Of a stretch of 50,180 bases of DNA, positions 34,902 through 43,194 are shown in pieces. The notes beneath the pieces were generated by a model. The model made no database searches. It worked only from the letters and a program-made list of their open reading frames with translations, and was not told the origin of the DNA. Every line of letters starts with the position of its first letter. The stretch's first letter is position 1. A program made the translations under genes and the position numbers. Origin of the DNA: Alistipes sp. (lineage in GTDB: Bacteria > Bacteroidota > Bacteroidia > Bacteroidales > Rikenellaceae); contig JAGBIC010000018.1 of the NCBI GenBank assembly GCA_017935185.1, positions 1 to 50,180 on the forward strand. Direction: 5' to 3'.

Positions 34902-35919
34902 TCAAGACTTTGCAACATCGGCACTAACCATATGGCACGATGTAGCACAGCAACAAACAGAGAATAGAGTGATTCCTCTATCTACAAGCAATACCCTCCA
35001 TTCTCGCCACTTTATCGAGGCTAACACCAAATCCGTAGATATATCTCACCTGCGAGAGGATTGTATTGTTCCCGTATTCTCAAAAGATAACGAGCTTACT
35101 ATATCACATCAGATGTTTATCGAAACCATATTAGGTGCTGCATACCGTATGTTCCCCAATGAGGCGATAGATGCTCCCGATATTGTCGTATCGCATATAA
35201 TCAAGGGCAGAATACCCGAAGCCATTCACAAGCCCGTATCGCAGTTATTGGAAAGCGATAAGACTATCTACTATGAGCGTATGGCTTTCTGCTTTGAGAT
35301 TCCTACTATACATGAGGATGTGGCGGGCAACAGACTTAATCTTTCGATTGGAGGAGTGAGAGCCTATAACCACGAAAATCTCTATTCGCGTAAGACTATG
35401 GAGCGATTCAAAGTGTTTATCGGATTCAAGAATCTTGTGTGTTGCAATCTGTGTGTTTCGACAGATGGATTAAAGAGTGATATGCGAGTTATGAGCGTGC
35501 AGGAGTTGTTCGAGCAGTCTTTGGGATTGTTTCAGCAGTATGATGCGCAACAACATCTAACTCAAATGAGCCAATTGCAAAATCAATCGCTAACCGAACA
35601 TCAATTTGCACAGTTGATAGGCAAGACGAGATTGTATCAGTTTCTGCCACCAAAGGAGAGAAAGGCACTACCTGCGATGGAGTTTACCGATAGCCATATC
35701 AATGCCATAGCGAGAGCCTACTACGCTGATGAGAATTTCGGACGAGTGGATACGGCAAGTGATATTGACCTTTGGCGAGTTTATAATCTCTTCACGGGAG
35801 CAAACAAATCGAGTTACATTGATACGTTCCTCGACCGTTCGCTCAATGCCACAAACCTTGTCACTGGCATAGGCAGAGCATTGGATGGAGATAGCGAATA
35901 CGCTTGGTTTATCGAGTAA
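34876..35919 (+). CDS. DUF3871 protein
   Basis: A 347-residue protein matching DUF3871, a family found on mobile elements of Bacteroidota and of unknown function. The core contains LNLSIGGVRAYNHENLYS and FKVFIGFKNLVCCNLCVSTDG, a layout that recalls DUF932 of phages and plasmids. It starts inside the ATPase gene (26-base overlap), and the frame is open further upstream, to 34810, but those residues are encoded within the ATPase. A role in recombination or DNA maintenance with the ATPase is likely. Palindrome H4 follows 19 bases after the stop. Confidence 0.85.
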   Translation: MYNTALQPNQDFATSALTIWHDVAQQQTENRVIPLSTSNTLHSRHFIEANTKSVDISHLREDCIVPVFSKDNELTISHQMFIETILGAAYRMFPNEAIDAPDIVVSHIIKGRIPEAIHKPVSQLLESDKTIYYERMAFCFEIPTIHEDVAGNRLNLSIGGVRAYNHENLYSRKTMERFKVFIGFKNLVCCNLCVSTDGLKSDMRVMSVQELFEQSLGLFQQYDAQQHLTQMSQLQNQSLTEHQFAQLIGKTRLYQFLPPKERKALPAMEFTDSHINAIARAYYADENFGRVDTASDIDLWRVYNLFTGANKSSYIDTFLDRSLNATNLVTGIGRALDGDSEYAWFIE

Positions 35920-35938
35920 GCACGCTACTCTACTCATC

Positions 35939-35990
35939 GGACAGACTTTCCCCGAAGCCCTATTAAATCAGCTTCTCGGAAAGTTTGTCC
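35939..35990. repeat. Palindromic repeat H4 (after DUF3871)
   Basis: GGACAGACTTTCC and GGAAAGTTTGTCC are the arms, extended by GAAGC with GCTTC inside and by ACTC with GAGT outside. No T tract. A lone half-arm, AGTCTGTCC, lies at 36012-36020. Confidence 0.83.
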
Positions 35991-36546
35991 ACGAGTGGAG
36001 TATCCTGCAATAGTCTGTCCGTAAGTCTTTACTAGCGTGGAAGATTACAAGTTTTCCCGAATAAAATAAATATTGCAAATTACATTGGTTATCTGCAACA
36101 TACCGTAATCAATATTTATCCAATCTAAAAAGAACAAAATTCAACTTCAATGGCAATGGCTATTGCGAAAGAAGATTGTTTTGTAGAACTTTGTGATACA
36201 AAAATAACTACAATACCCCTAATGAGTGTTGCTCTTTCCGAAAAGTTTACTAATTTTGTGGTGTTGAGCAATCAACTGACATATTATTAGTGAAAGTGTT
36301 TCGCTAACCTTGAGTAGAAATCTGGTAAATTTCATCGAGAACAAGGAAGCTGCAACACTCATATCTTGTATCCGTATGTTATGTCGGCACACTCTGTGCC
36401 TACCTCATACTGTACAAGTGTGGGGTATTGTTTATTTGTTCTCAGGCTTACCAGAGCCCCTACTCAGATAAACGAACGACTCCACACTTTCTATTTTTAT
36501 ACCCCGTCACATAGGAGCCGAGTGGCAAGGAAATATTTTTAATTAT
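35991..36546. other. Intergenic region before the surface locus
   Basis: No firm gene is found in these 556 bases. A 46-codon frame at 36150-36290 on the plus strand has an ATG but no recognised product and may be chance. An 8-bp inverted repeat, AAGTGTGG at 36416-36423 with CCACACTT at 36482-36489, brackets a further weak pairing. It could be a regulatory site for the genes that follow. Confidence 0.4.
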
Positions 36547-37107
36547 ATGCAAGACAATATTATTACCCCTCAAAACCTATGGGCGATGATGCTAAAATAC
36601 AAACATCTCTTAGGCTATCAATACGGCTTCACCATTCCATTTCTCATCGGAGCATATAAAAAGAGAGGATTTTTAAATGATGTGGATTTGACAAGTTCAT
36701 CGTGTATAAAATATGTATTAGAGATGGTATTGAGATTCTCATCAACAGAGAATCCTGTTAAGATATTCGAGTGTGATACTTTAAGTAATGAATTGGTATT
36801 TCAATATTTATCAACAAGAGTAGCTCCTTTCTATGTTCAACACCTTAAGGATTATCATCCAAATATAATGGGTAAGATATATTGGAATAAGAAAAATGCT
36901 GAAATTACAAATAATAACCTTGATTCGTTGGTTGAGTTTTTATGGAATAAACCTGCAAAGCGTGGAGATAAAACATATGGAGATCTCATATCTAATGGAG
37001 AATTTAGTTGTGAATTTGGAGTGTGGAAAGACTATTCCCCGCATGAAAAAAAATTTATTGACAATATACACATATTAGAGGCTATAACTAATTTAAATAA
37101 CTTATAA
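36547..37107 (+). CDS. Unknown protein before the fimbrillin gene
   Basis: A 186-residue soluble protein I do not recognise. It has no signal peptide. It is rich in Asn, Lys and Tyr, and its DNA is much more AT-rich than the following genes. It starts with a helical part (MQDNIITPQNLWAMMLKY). It lies 11 bases upstream of the first fimbrillin gene and may be co-transcribed with it. The difference in composition suggests a separate origin from the surface genes. Confidence 0.65.
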   Translation: MQDNIITPQNLWAMMLKYKHLLGYQYGFTIPFLIGAYKKRGFLNDVDLTSSSCIKYVLEMVLRFSSTENPVKIFECDTLSNELVFQYLSTRVAPFYVQHLKDYHPNIMGKIYWNKKNAEITNNNLDSLVEFLWNKPAKRGDKTYGDLISNGEFSCEFGVWKDYSPHEKKFIDNIHILEAITNLNNL

Positions 37108-37118
37108 CACAAACAACT

Positions 37119-38030
37119 ATGAAAAAACTATTTTTCATTGCAGCTACGGTCTGCACAATTTTGTCTTCTTGTTCTAAAGGTGAGGAGCCAACAATTAATC
37201 CTACTCCAGAACCAACTCCTGAAGCACAGGTAAAGATTCCTATCAATCTCTCTATTGGCAACTACACCCGTGCCAATGATACCGCATTTGAGAATGGAGA
37301 CAAGGTTGGTATCTACGTTGTGAACTACAACGGCTCTACAGCAGGAACTCTTGCGGCATCTGGCAACCACGTCAACAATATGCAGTTCTCTTTCGGTGGT
37401 TCTGCGTGGACTCCCGCATCTGCTATCTATTGGAAGGATCAAACCACTCACACAGATTTCTACGCTTACTATCCGTACAGTGCATCTGCAAGCACATCGG
37501 CTCATTCATTCTCTGTACAGACTGACCAGAGCACCGAGGCAAACTATTTTGCAAGCGATTTCTTGTGGGGTAAAGCGGCTAACGTGGCTCCTACTGCAGA
37601 GCCCGTTGCTATTACCACAAACCACTCATTCAGCAATATTCTAATTTATTTGGAGGCAGGCAATGGCTTTACAGCAGAGACTTTGGCAGCAGCAACCAAG
37701 TCTGTTACAATCAAGAATGTCAAGACCTCTGCAACCATCAACCTCGCAACAGGTGTAGCCACTGCAACGGGTGACGTAGCAGCCGTTACCCCGTGGAATG
37801 TAGGCGAGTACTATCGTGCGATGATCGTTCCTCAGACAGTAGCCGATGGCACAGACCTCATCACTGTTAATGTGGATGGCGTAGATTATACTCTCGCATC
37901 AGGTGCGACATTCGTAGCCAACAAGCAGCACAAGTTCACCGTAACAGTCAATAAGTCAGCAGGAGGCGTTGATATTGGTATCGGCGGCTGGGATACTGAC
38001 GACAATGAATATGGTGGTTCGGCAGAATAA
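37119..38030 (+). CDS. Fimbrillin-family lipoprotein 1
   Basis: A 303-residue surface protein. The lipobox is ILSSCSKG, followed by a proline-rich spacer (INPTPEPTPEAQ). The fimbrillin (Mfa1/FimA-like) body carries GDKVGIYVVNYNGS, FYAYYPYS and ASDFLWGKA, motifs shared with the two later fimbrillin-bearing genes. Such proteins are exported by the lipoprotein path and polymerise into fimbriae after cleavage by an arginine-specific protease. The last 12 residues (GGWDTDDNEYGG and SAE) resemble the tail of the next small protein. It is followed after 10 bases by that protein. Confidence 0.87.
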   Translation: MKKLFFIAATVCTILSSCSKGEEPTINPTPEPTPEAQVKIPINLSIGNYTRANDTAFENGDKVGIYVVNYNGSTAGTLAASGNHVNNMQFSFGGSAWTPASAIYWKDQTTHTDFYAYYPYSASASTSAHSFSVQTDQSTEANYFASDFLWGKAANVAPTAEPVAITTNHSFSNILIYLEAGNGFTAETLAAATKSVTIKNVKTSATINLATGVATATGDVAAVTPWNVGEYYRAMIVPQTVADGTDLITVNVDGVDYTLASGATFVANKQHKFTVTVNKSAGGVDIGIGGWDTDDNEYGGSAE

Positions 38031-38040
38031 CTCCAATCCT

Positions 38041-38175
38041 ATGAAACGTATTTACGAGGAACCCCAAATCGAAATACTCTGCATCAGAGTTGAGCAAGGC
38101 TTTGCCCAATCGAATGGAGTAGAGATGGATGTAAATGGATGGGGAACCGAGGACTTCGGCGGTACAGCTGAATAA
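38041..38175 (+). CDS. 44-residue protein with a fimbrillin-like tail
   Basis: A 44-residue protein beginning MKRIYEEPQIEILCIRVEQG. It has no signal peptide. Its end, NGWGTEDFGGTAE, resembles the end of fimbrillin 1. Short proteins with a MKxIYExPxxE start are frequent next to surface-protein genes in Bacteroidota, but I know of no function. It starts 10 bases after fimbrillin 1 and ends 11 bases before the M64 fusion gene, so it belongs to the operon. It could be a chaperone, pilin-tail mimic or peptide precursor. Confidence 0.7.
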   Translation: MKRIYEEPQIEILCIRVEQGFAQSNGVEMDVNGWGTEDFGGTAE

Positions 38176-38186
38176 TACACAAGAAG

Positions 38187-41100
38187 ATGAAAATACAAAA
38201 ATTATCAATCCTTTGTTTTATGGCAGTCGCATTGAGTGGCTGCCATACAGACGATGACTTTATCGCTCCCGAGGTTGATACCTCTTTGCCGATACAGTTG
38301 TTTAATGAGATTGTTCAAGTGCCAACAACGCGCGTGAACGATGAGGGCTTCTGCGACGGTGATGCCGTAGGTATCTATGTCGTGAACTTTGAGAATGGCT
38401 CAAGTGGTACTATGCAGGTCGAGGGCAACCAAGCCGATAACGTGAAGTATATCTACGATGAGGCAAATTTAAAGTGGACACCTGAGCAGGATGTGTATTT
38501 CCGTGACCGTAATACCCACGTTGATATTTACGGATACTATCCCTACGCTAATCCCGCATCTATTGGCGCATATCCTTTCGAGGTGCAGAAAGACCAATCT
38601 ACTGCCGCAACCAATGGTGCGCTGGGTGGCTATGAGGCATCAGATTTTCTGTGGGGTAAGGCAGCCGATATTACGCCTACGGCTTCACGCATCAACCTCA
38701 AATTCAACCACCGTATGGCTGGCGTGCAGATTACTCTTGTCGAGGGTACAGGTTGGGACGAAGGCGAATGGGAGCAGATTGACAAGGCTGCTCTTGTGGT
38801 CAACACCAAGCGCAAGGCGGTTATCGACCTTGCGACGGGCGAGGTTGCTGCTACTGGCGATGTACCTACTACGGGTACTGTCCCCTACAAGAGTGGCGAA
38901 GATTTCCGCGCAGTAGTTGTTCCACAGACAGTAGCGGCTGGCAGTGCTATCTTCTCGCTCACAGTCGATGGAGTTCCCTATTCTTATAAACATAAGGTAG
39001 AAGACACATACAGCGATTTTGAATACATCTCGGGGAAGCTCCACAAATTCTCTATTAAAGTATCGAAGAAGAGCCAGAACGGTGTGGAGTTTGAGTTGTT
39101 GAGCAATAGCATCACTGCGTGGGAGACCGACAACACTTCACACGATGCATCAACACGCGAGTATATTATCGTTGATGTGCCCGAGGCAAATGCCAGCTCA
39201 AGTGCTCTTGCTGCTGCCATTGAGGCTGCGGGCTATGACTACACCGAGGTTAAGAACTTGAAGGTTACGGGTTATATCAATAATCGCGATTTCGCTTTTA
39301 TGCGTGATGATATGACCAAATTGCAGTCGCTAAATCTGAAGGATGTAACAATCGCTGCAAACGGATCATCATATCCTGCTAATGAAATTCCTTATAATGC
39401 TTTTCAAGGTAAAAAGACACTTGTCCGTTTTGTATTTCCTGATAATATTACATCAATTGGCACTGCTGCATTCTCGAGTTCCAGCATCACAGGCTCACTT
39501 ATTATTCCAAATGGAGTAACCGAGATAGGCATGCAAGCTTTTTATATCTGCTCTGGTCTTAATGGCACTCTTACTCTACCAAAAAATTTAGTTATAATTG
39601 GGCAGTATGCGTTCTGCAATTGTAAAAACCTTAATGGTTCTCTAAATATTCCCGAATCAGTTGTATATATTGGAAATACAGCTTTTAGTAGTTGTGGCTT
39701 TACAGGCAATCTTACTCTACCTGAAGGGCTGGAGGAGCTGGAGTCGAGGGCATTTAATTTATGCTCAGGACTTACTGGCTCATTAACTATTCCCAATAAG
39801 ATTACCTCGGTGCCAGCAAGTTGCTTTGCCGGCTGTGGTTTTGATGGACATCTTACTTTACCTTCGGGGTTGGTTACTATTGAGAATGAGGCATTTGGCT
39901 CTTGCAAATTCAAAGGACAACTACATCTGCCCGAAAATGTGTCGGTTATTGGCTCGACGGCGTTTGCAGGGAATCAATTTGGCGGAGAACTTATTCTTCC
40001 TGCTGAGCTGGCCTCAATTGGCTCTGATGCATTTAGGTCTTGCTCTCGCCTTACGGGAGTGGTAGAGATTCCTAACGATATTATTTCACTGCCAGAGGAC
40101 GTATTTAGTAACTGTAAGCAGTTGCAGGGTGTTATTCTACCTCGCACTATGGAGAATATTGGTGCAAATGCATTCCAAAACTGCTATCAGTTGAATTCTA
40201 TCACTTGCAAGGCAACAACTCCTCCTACGGTGGCATCTACCGCTTTCAATGGAGTAGCAAAGGATAACTTTACTGTGGAGGTACCCGAGGCAGCCGTTGC
40301 GGAGTACTCAACAGCTCCCGTATGGAAGGAGTTTAAGCGCTTTGCGGCGCACCGCGACTTCTCTATCTCGCGCAACTTGTTCCGCACGCTCAATGCCAGC
40401 GACAGCAAGACTCTCGTTTTGCGTGCCGAGGCTGGTGCAGCGTGGACAGTGGAGGCTCCCGAATGGATTACCGTAACGCCATCAAGCGGCGTAGGTAAAA
40501 CAGAGGTAACAGTTACGGTAAACGAAATGGCTGCGGGTGATGTCGGCACATTTGATGTTACATCTTACACCACAAGCGGCTCAACCACTACAACCCAATA
40601 CGCTGGTCGTTCGGGAAAGGTCGTGTTCCACCTCACAGGCAAGGACTACACCTCGACAACAACCGTTGAGCAGTACAACTATGAGCACTACGACGGCAAG
40701 GTGATAACAAACCAGACCGCAAGCGAGGGTAACGGAGTGAACATTGTCTTTATGGGCGACTGCTTCGATGCACAGGATATTGCAACGGGCAAATATCTCG
40801 ATGCTGTAAACGAGGCAATAGAACATTTCTTTGCCGTAGAGCCTTACAAATCGTACAAGAAGTACTTCAATATCTACACCGTATTTGGTTTGTCAGCTGA
40901 TAGTGGCGTTGGTTCAGTAAATACCATTCGCGAGGCAAAGTTCGGCTCACAGTATGGATTGCAGGCTGCTGGTTCGGTAGGTGTGGATGAGACAATCTGC
41001 TTCGAGTATGCTTGCAAAGTACCAACTGTAACGGAGGATAACATCTGCCAGACCCCTATTGTGTTGATTGAGAACACCACCGACTATGACGGAATTACCT

Positions 41101-41708
41101 ATATGTGGGGTGACGGCTCGGCTATTGCGCTCTGCCCGATGAGCGAGGACGAGTATCCATACGATTATCGTGGTATCGTACAGCACGAGGCGGGTGGCCA
41201 CGCATTTGGTAAGTTGGGCGATGAGTATATCTATCACAACGCATTTATTCAGACTTGTACTTGTAACTGCTGTGAACACGTGGAGGAGTTCAATAGAATG
41301 AAGTCTTACGGATTCTATGATAACCTCTCGCTTTCGGGCAATATGTATGAGGTGCCTTGGAGTCATATGATTTTTGACCCGCAATTCTCAGGTACAGTGG
41401 ATATTTACGAGGGCGGATTCTTCCACACTCGCGGAGTATTCCGCTCGGAGTCAAACTCTTGTATGAACAATAATGTGCCTTACTTCTCTGCTATTTCGCG
41501 TGAGGCTATAGTAAAGCGCATAATGCAATATGCGGGCCTGACTTACTCTTACGATACGTTCAAGGCAAACGATATTCCGTTAGCAACCGAAGAGGCCGCA
41601 GCAATGGTTTCAACTCGTTCGAAGAGCGGAGTACCATACGCGGCTAAGGGACAGTCAGCACCCGTATTTATGGGCGAGAAGCCAAACTTCAAGAAGTCTA
41701 ACAACTAA
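38187..41708 (+). CDS. Fimbrillin/leucine-rich-repeat/BACON/M64-peptidase fusion lipoprotein
   Basis: A 1173-residue surface protein of several domains. A lipobox (ALSGC) is followed by a fimbrillin-like domain at about 30-310, including GGYEASDFLWGKA. BspA-type LRR_5 repeats occupy about 400-690 with units such as LTLPKNLVIIGQYAF. A BACON-like domain is at about 720-820 (WTVEAPEWITVTPSSG). The last third is an M64 (IgA-protease type) metallopeptidase with HEAGGHAFGKLGDE at residues 1000-1013, giving both zinc histidines and the downstream Asp-Glu. It is therefore probably a protease displayed at or by a fimbria. It is in the same operon as both fimbrillins. Confidence 0.9.
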   Translation: MKIQKLSILCFMAVALSGCHTDDDFIAPEVDTSLPIQLFNEIVQVPTTRVNDEGFCDGDAVGIYVVNFENGSSGTMQVEGNQADNVKYIYDEANLKWTPEQDVYFRDRNTHVDIYGYYPYANPASIGAYPFEVQKDQSTAATNGALGGYEASDFLWGKAADITPTASRINLKFNHRMAGVQITLVEGTGWDEGEWEQIDKAALVVNTKRKAVIDLATGEVAATGDVPTTGTVPYKSGEDFRAVVVPQTVAAGSAIFSLTVDGVPYSYKHKVEDTYSDFEYISGKLHKFSIKVSKKSQNGVEFELLSNSITAWETDNTSHDASTREYIIVDVPEANASSSALAAAIEAAGYDYTEVKNLKVTGYINNRDFAFMRDDMTKLQSLNLKDVTIAANGSSYPANEIPYNAFQGKKTLVRFVFPDNITSIGTAAFSSSSITGSLIIPNGVTEIGMQAFYICSGLNGTLTLPKNLVIIGQYAFCNCKNLNGSLNIPESVVYIGNTAFSSCGFTGNLTLPEGLEELESRAFNLCSGLTGSLTIPNKITSVPASCFAGCGFDGHLTLPSGLVTIENEAFGSCKFKGQLHLPENVSVIGSTAFAGNQFGGELILPAELASIGSDAFRSCSRLTGVVEIPNDIISLPEDVFSNCKQLQGVILPRTMENIGANAFQNCYQLNSITCKATTPPTVASTAFNGVAKDNFTVEVPEAAVAEYSTAPVWKEFKRFAAHRDFSISRNLFRTLNASDSKTLVLRAEAGAAWTVEAPEWITVTPSSGVGKTEVTVTVNEMAAGDVGTFDVTSYTTSGSTTTTQYAGRSGKVVFHLTGKDYTSTTTVEQYNYEHYDGKVITNQTASEGNGVNIVFMGDCFDAQDIATGKYLDAVNEAIEHFFAVEPYKSYKKYFNIYTVFGLSADSGVGSVNTIREAKFGSQYGLQAAGSVGVDETICFEYACKVPTVTEDNICQTPIVLIENTTDYDGITYMWGDGSAIALCPMSEDEYPYDYRGIVQHEAGGHAFGKLGDEYIYHNAFIQTCTCNCCEHVEEFNRMKSYGFYDNLSLSGNMYEVPWSHMIFDPQFSGTVDIYEGGFFHTRGVFRSESNSCMNNNVPYFSAISREAIVKRIMQYAGLTYSYDTFKANDIPLATEEAAAMVSTRSKSGVPYAAKGQSAPVFMGEKPNFKKSNN

Positions 41709-41724
41709 TCAAAGGAGGAAAACT

Positions 41725-42606
41725 ATGAAAAAGAATATTTTGATTTTGGCGGTTGCAACTCTTTTGATGACAAGTTGCAGTAAAAATGAAGAGATAATTG
41801 CACCAGAGGAGAGTGTGATGCAGATTACAGCCACGCACCCGTCGGCAACACGAGCAACAGCAACAGGTTTTGAGTCTGGCAACAAGATTGGTGTATATGT
41901 GACCGACTATACAGGGGACGTAGCCTCTCCTTTGCAAATTTCGGGTAACTGGGCAAACAACGTAGCAACCACTTATGATGGCTCAGCGTGGAGTACAGCA
42001 AAAAAGATTTTTTGGAGCGAGAACAAGATGGATGTATATGGGTACTATCCCTATATGACACCCACTTCGATTGATTTGCAACCATTCGCTGTGGCTCTCG
42101 ATCAATCGACAGAGGGAACAGATAGCGAGTTGGGAGGATATGAAGCATCTGACTTTCTTTGGGCAAAGGCTACGGGCGTATCACAAGCTGACGAAACCGT
42201 TGCGTTGGAATTTAAGCACAGTTGCTCAAAACTGATTGTGAAGTTAGTTAAGGGCGACGACTATGATGGAGACTTCCCTACTTCGGCTTCGTTATATATC
42301 CACAATGTGGTGCCAACGGCTACGATTGATTTTACGATTGGAGCAGTGGTAAAGGATATTTTCGGAGAGCCTACAACTATCAAGGCTCGCAAGGTGGCAG
42401 ACGATACGTACGAGGCTATTATCATTCCCCAGCGAGTAACATCTCGTCGCCCATTTATTGAGTTGATTGCTGGCAACATCTCGTATCTATTGGAAGATAC
42501 TTTCTACTTCAAAGCGGGAGTTCAGCATACCATCTCGCTAACCATTAACTCTAACCCCGATCAAATCCACGTGGATATTGGCGGCGAAGTTGAAGGAGGC
42601 TGGTAA
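41725..42606 (+). CDS. Fimbrillin-family lipoprotein 2
   Basis: A 293-residue surface lipoprotein with lipobox LLMTSCSKN. Shared fimbrillin motifs are GNKIGVYVTDYTGD, VYGYYPYM and GGYEASDFLWAKA. A putative processing site precedes the repeat of Ala-Thr-Arg (SATRATATG), as in proteins cleaved after arginine. The end (VDIGGEVEGGW) is shorter than that of fimbrillin 1. It starts 16 bases after the M64 gene, behind a good ribosome-binding stretch (AAAGGAGGAAA at 41710-41720), and is followed by a terminator. Confidence 0.87.
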   Translation: MKKNILILAVATLLMTSCSKNEEIIAPEESVMQITATHPSATRATATGFESGNKIGVYVTDYTGDVASPLQISGNWANNVATTYDGSAWSTAKKIFWSENKMDVYGYYPYMTPTSIDLQPFAVALDQSTEGTDSELGGYEASDFLWAKATGVSQADETVALEFKHSCSKLIVKLVKGDDYDGDFPTSASLYIHNVVPTATIDFTIGAVVKDIFGEPTTIKARKVADDTYEAIIIPQRVTSRRPFIELIAGNISYLLEDTFYFKAGVQHTISLTINSNPDQIHVDIGGEVEGGW

Positions 42607-42625
42607 AAGCGATAAATACTCGATT

Positions 42626-42654
42626 AACCTCTCGAGAGTATCGGGAGGTTTTTT
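42626..42654 (+). terminator. Terminator of the surface-protein operon
   Basis: AACCTCTCG and CGGGAGGTT pair with one G-T, followed by six T. It lies 19 bases after the stop. Confidence 0.85.
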
Positions 42655-42675
42655 ACTGATTTTCAGCGACATAAA

Positions 42676-42707
42676 TTTGCATTTTACAAGAAAATATTGT
42701 ATATTTG
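42676..42707 (+). promoter_or_regulatory. Promoter of a candidate small RNA
   Basis: TTTG at 42676-42679 and TATATTTG at 42700-42707 are 20 bases apart, a full consensus. No frame of note follows. Confidence 0.7.
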
Positions 42708-42712
42708 TAATC

Positions 42713-42838
42713 GGAATCTGGTGCTAAAAAAGGCTTGTGTATCATCAGTTTTTAGCCTCATTAACACCGTATTCCTTCTTTAATCGGCATTATTCAGGCC
42801 TCGCAGAGAACTCCAACTTTGCGAGGTCTGTTGTTTTT
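42713..42838 (+). ncRNA. Candidate structured small RNA
   Basis: After a full promoter, nested stems are seen: GGAAT (42713) with ATTCC (42771), GGTG (42720) with CACC (42765), and GCTAAAAA (42723) with TTTTTAGC (42749). A terminator-like stem, CCTCGCA with TGCGAGG at 42799-42826, follows with a T-rich tail to 42838. There is no open frame of note. Length would be about 125 bases. It could regulate the element or the surface locus; no known RNA family was recognised. Confidence 0.5.
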
Positions 42839-42957
42839 ATGGAGTTGGTTAGGGTAACTATTTGATAACCATATGGAGATCACAAATTGTGACCTCAAAC
42901 GCAGAGTGTGGTAAGCGTTCATTGATGCCTTATCCGATTGGATATAAGAAATAGAGA
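42839..42957. other. Stretch between the candidate RNA and H5
   Basis: No gene is seen. It contains a possible hairpin, GGTTA and TAACC around 42848-42871, and a palindrome TCACAAATTGTGA near 42885 that could bind a dimeric regulator. Confidence 0.35.
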
Positions 42958-43009
42958 GGACAAACTTTTCCGAAGGGTCGAAATTTAAGCCCTTCGAAGA
43001 AGTCTGTCC
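42958..43009. repeat. Palindromic repeat H5 (right end)
   Basis: GGACAAACTT and AAGTCTGTCC form the outer arms and CGAAGGG with CCCTTCG the inner stem. No T tract. It is 186 bases before the right tRNA repeat. Confidence 0.82.
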
Positions 43010-43102
43010 ACAGAATCACTAAGACAAACCACTAATATTTAATCTAATGAGTTAATAACTCATATAAATTTATTGTTTAACCCAACATTGAATTTACGCA
43101 GA

Positions 43103-43124
43103 TGTGTAAACCAACGTGTAAACC
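43103..43124 (+). repeat. Tandem TGTGTAAACC repeat, right end
   Basis: Two TGTGTAAACC copies separated by AAC-type spacing as on the left (one base differs: the spacer's final A-T becomes A-C). It is 71 bases before the right 105-bp repeat. Confidence 0.65.
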
Positions 43125-43194
43125 ACTCGTAATGCACTCTTAAAATCAAGACATATCTTCAGTCAAGACAATCTCTGTAACACGCTGTTAGACA

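Noticed and set aside
36150-36290. 46-codon plus-strand frame in the intergenic region
   Set aside because: It has an ATG but no promoter, ribosome-binding site or recognisable sequence, so I did not list it as a gene.
29773-43009. Palindromes as classical integron attC sites
   Set aside because: The outer arms read GGACARAC and GTYTGTCC rather than the attC ends RYYYAAC and GTTRRRY, and the integrase is not of the IntI type. Only the general layout is similar.
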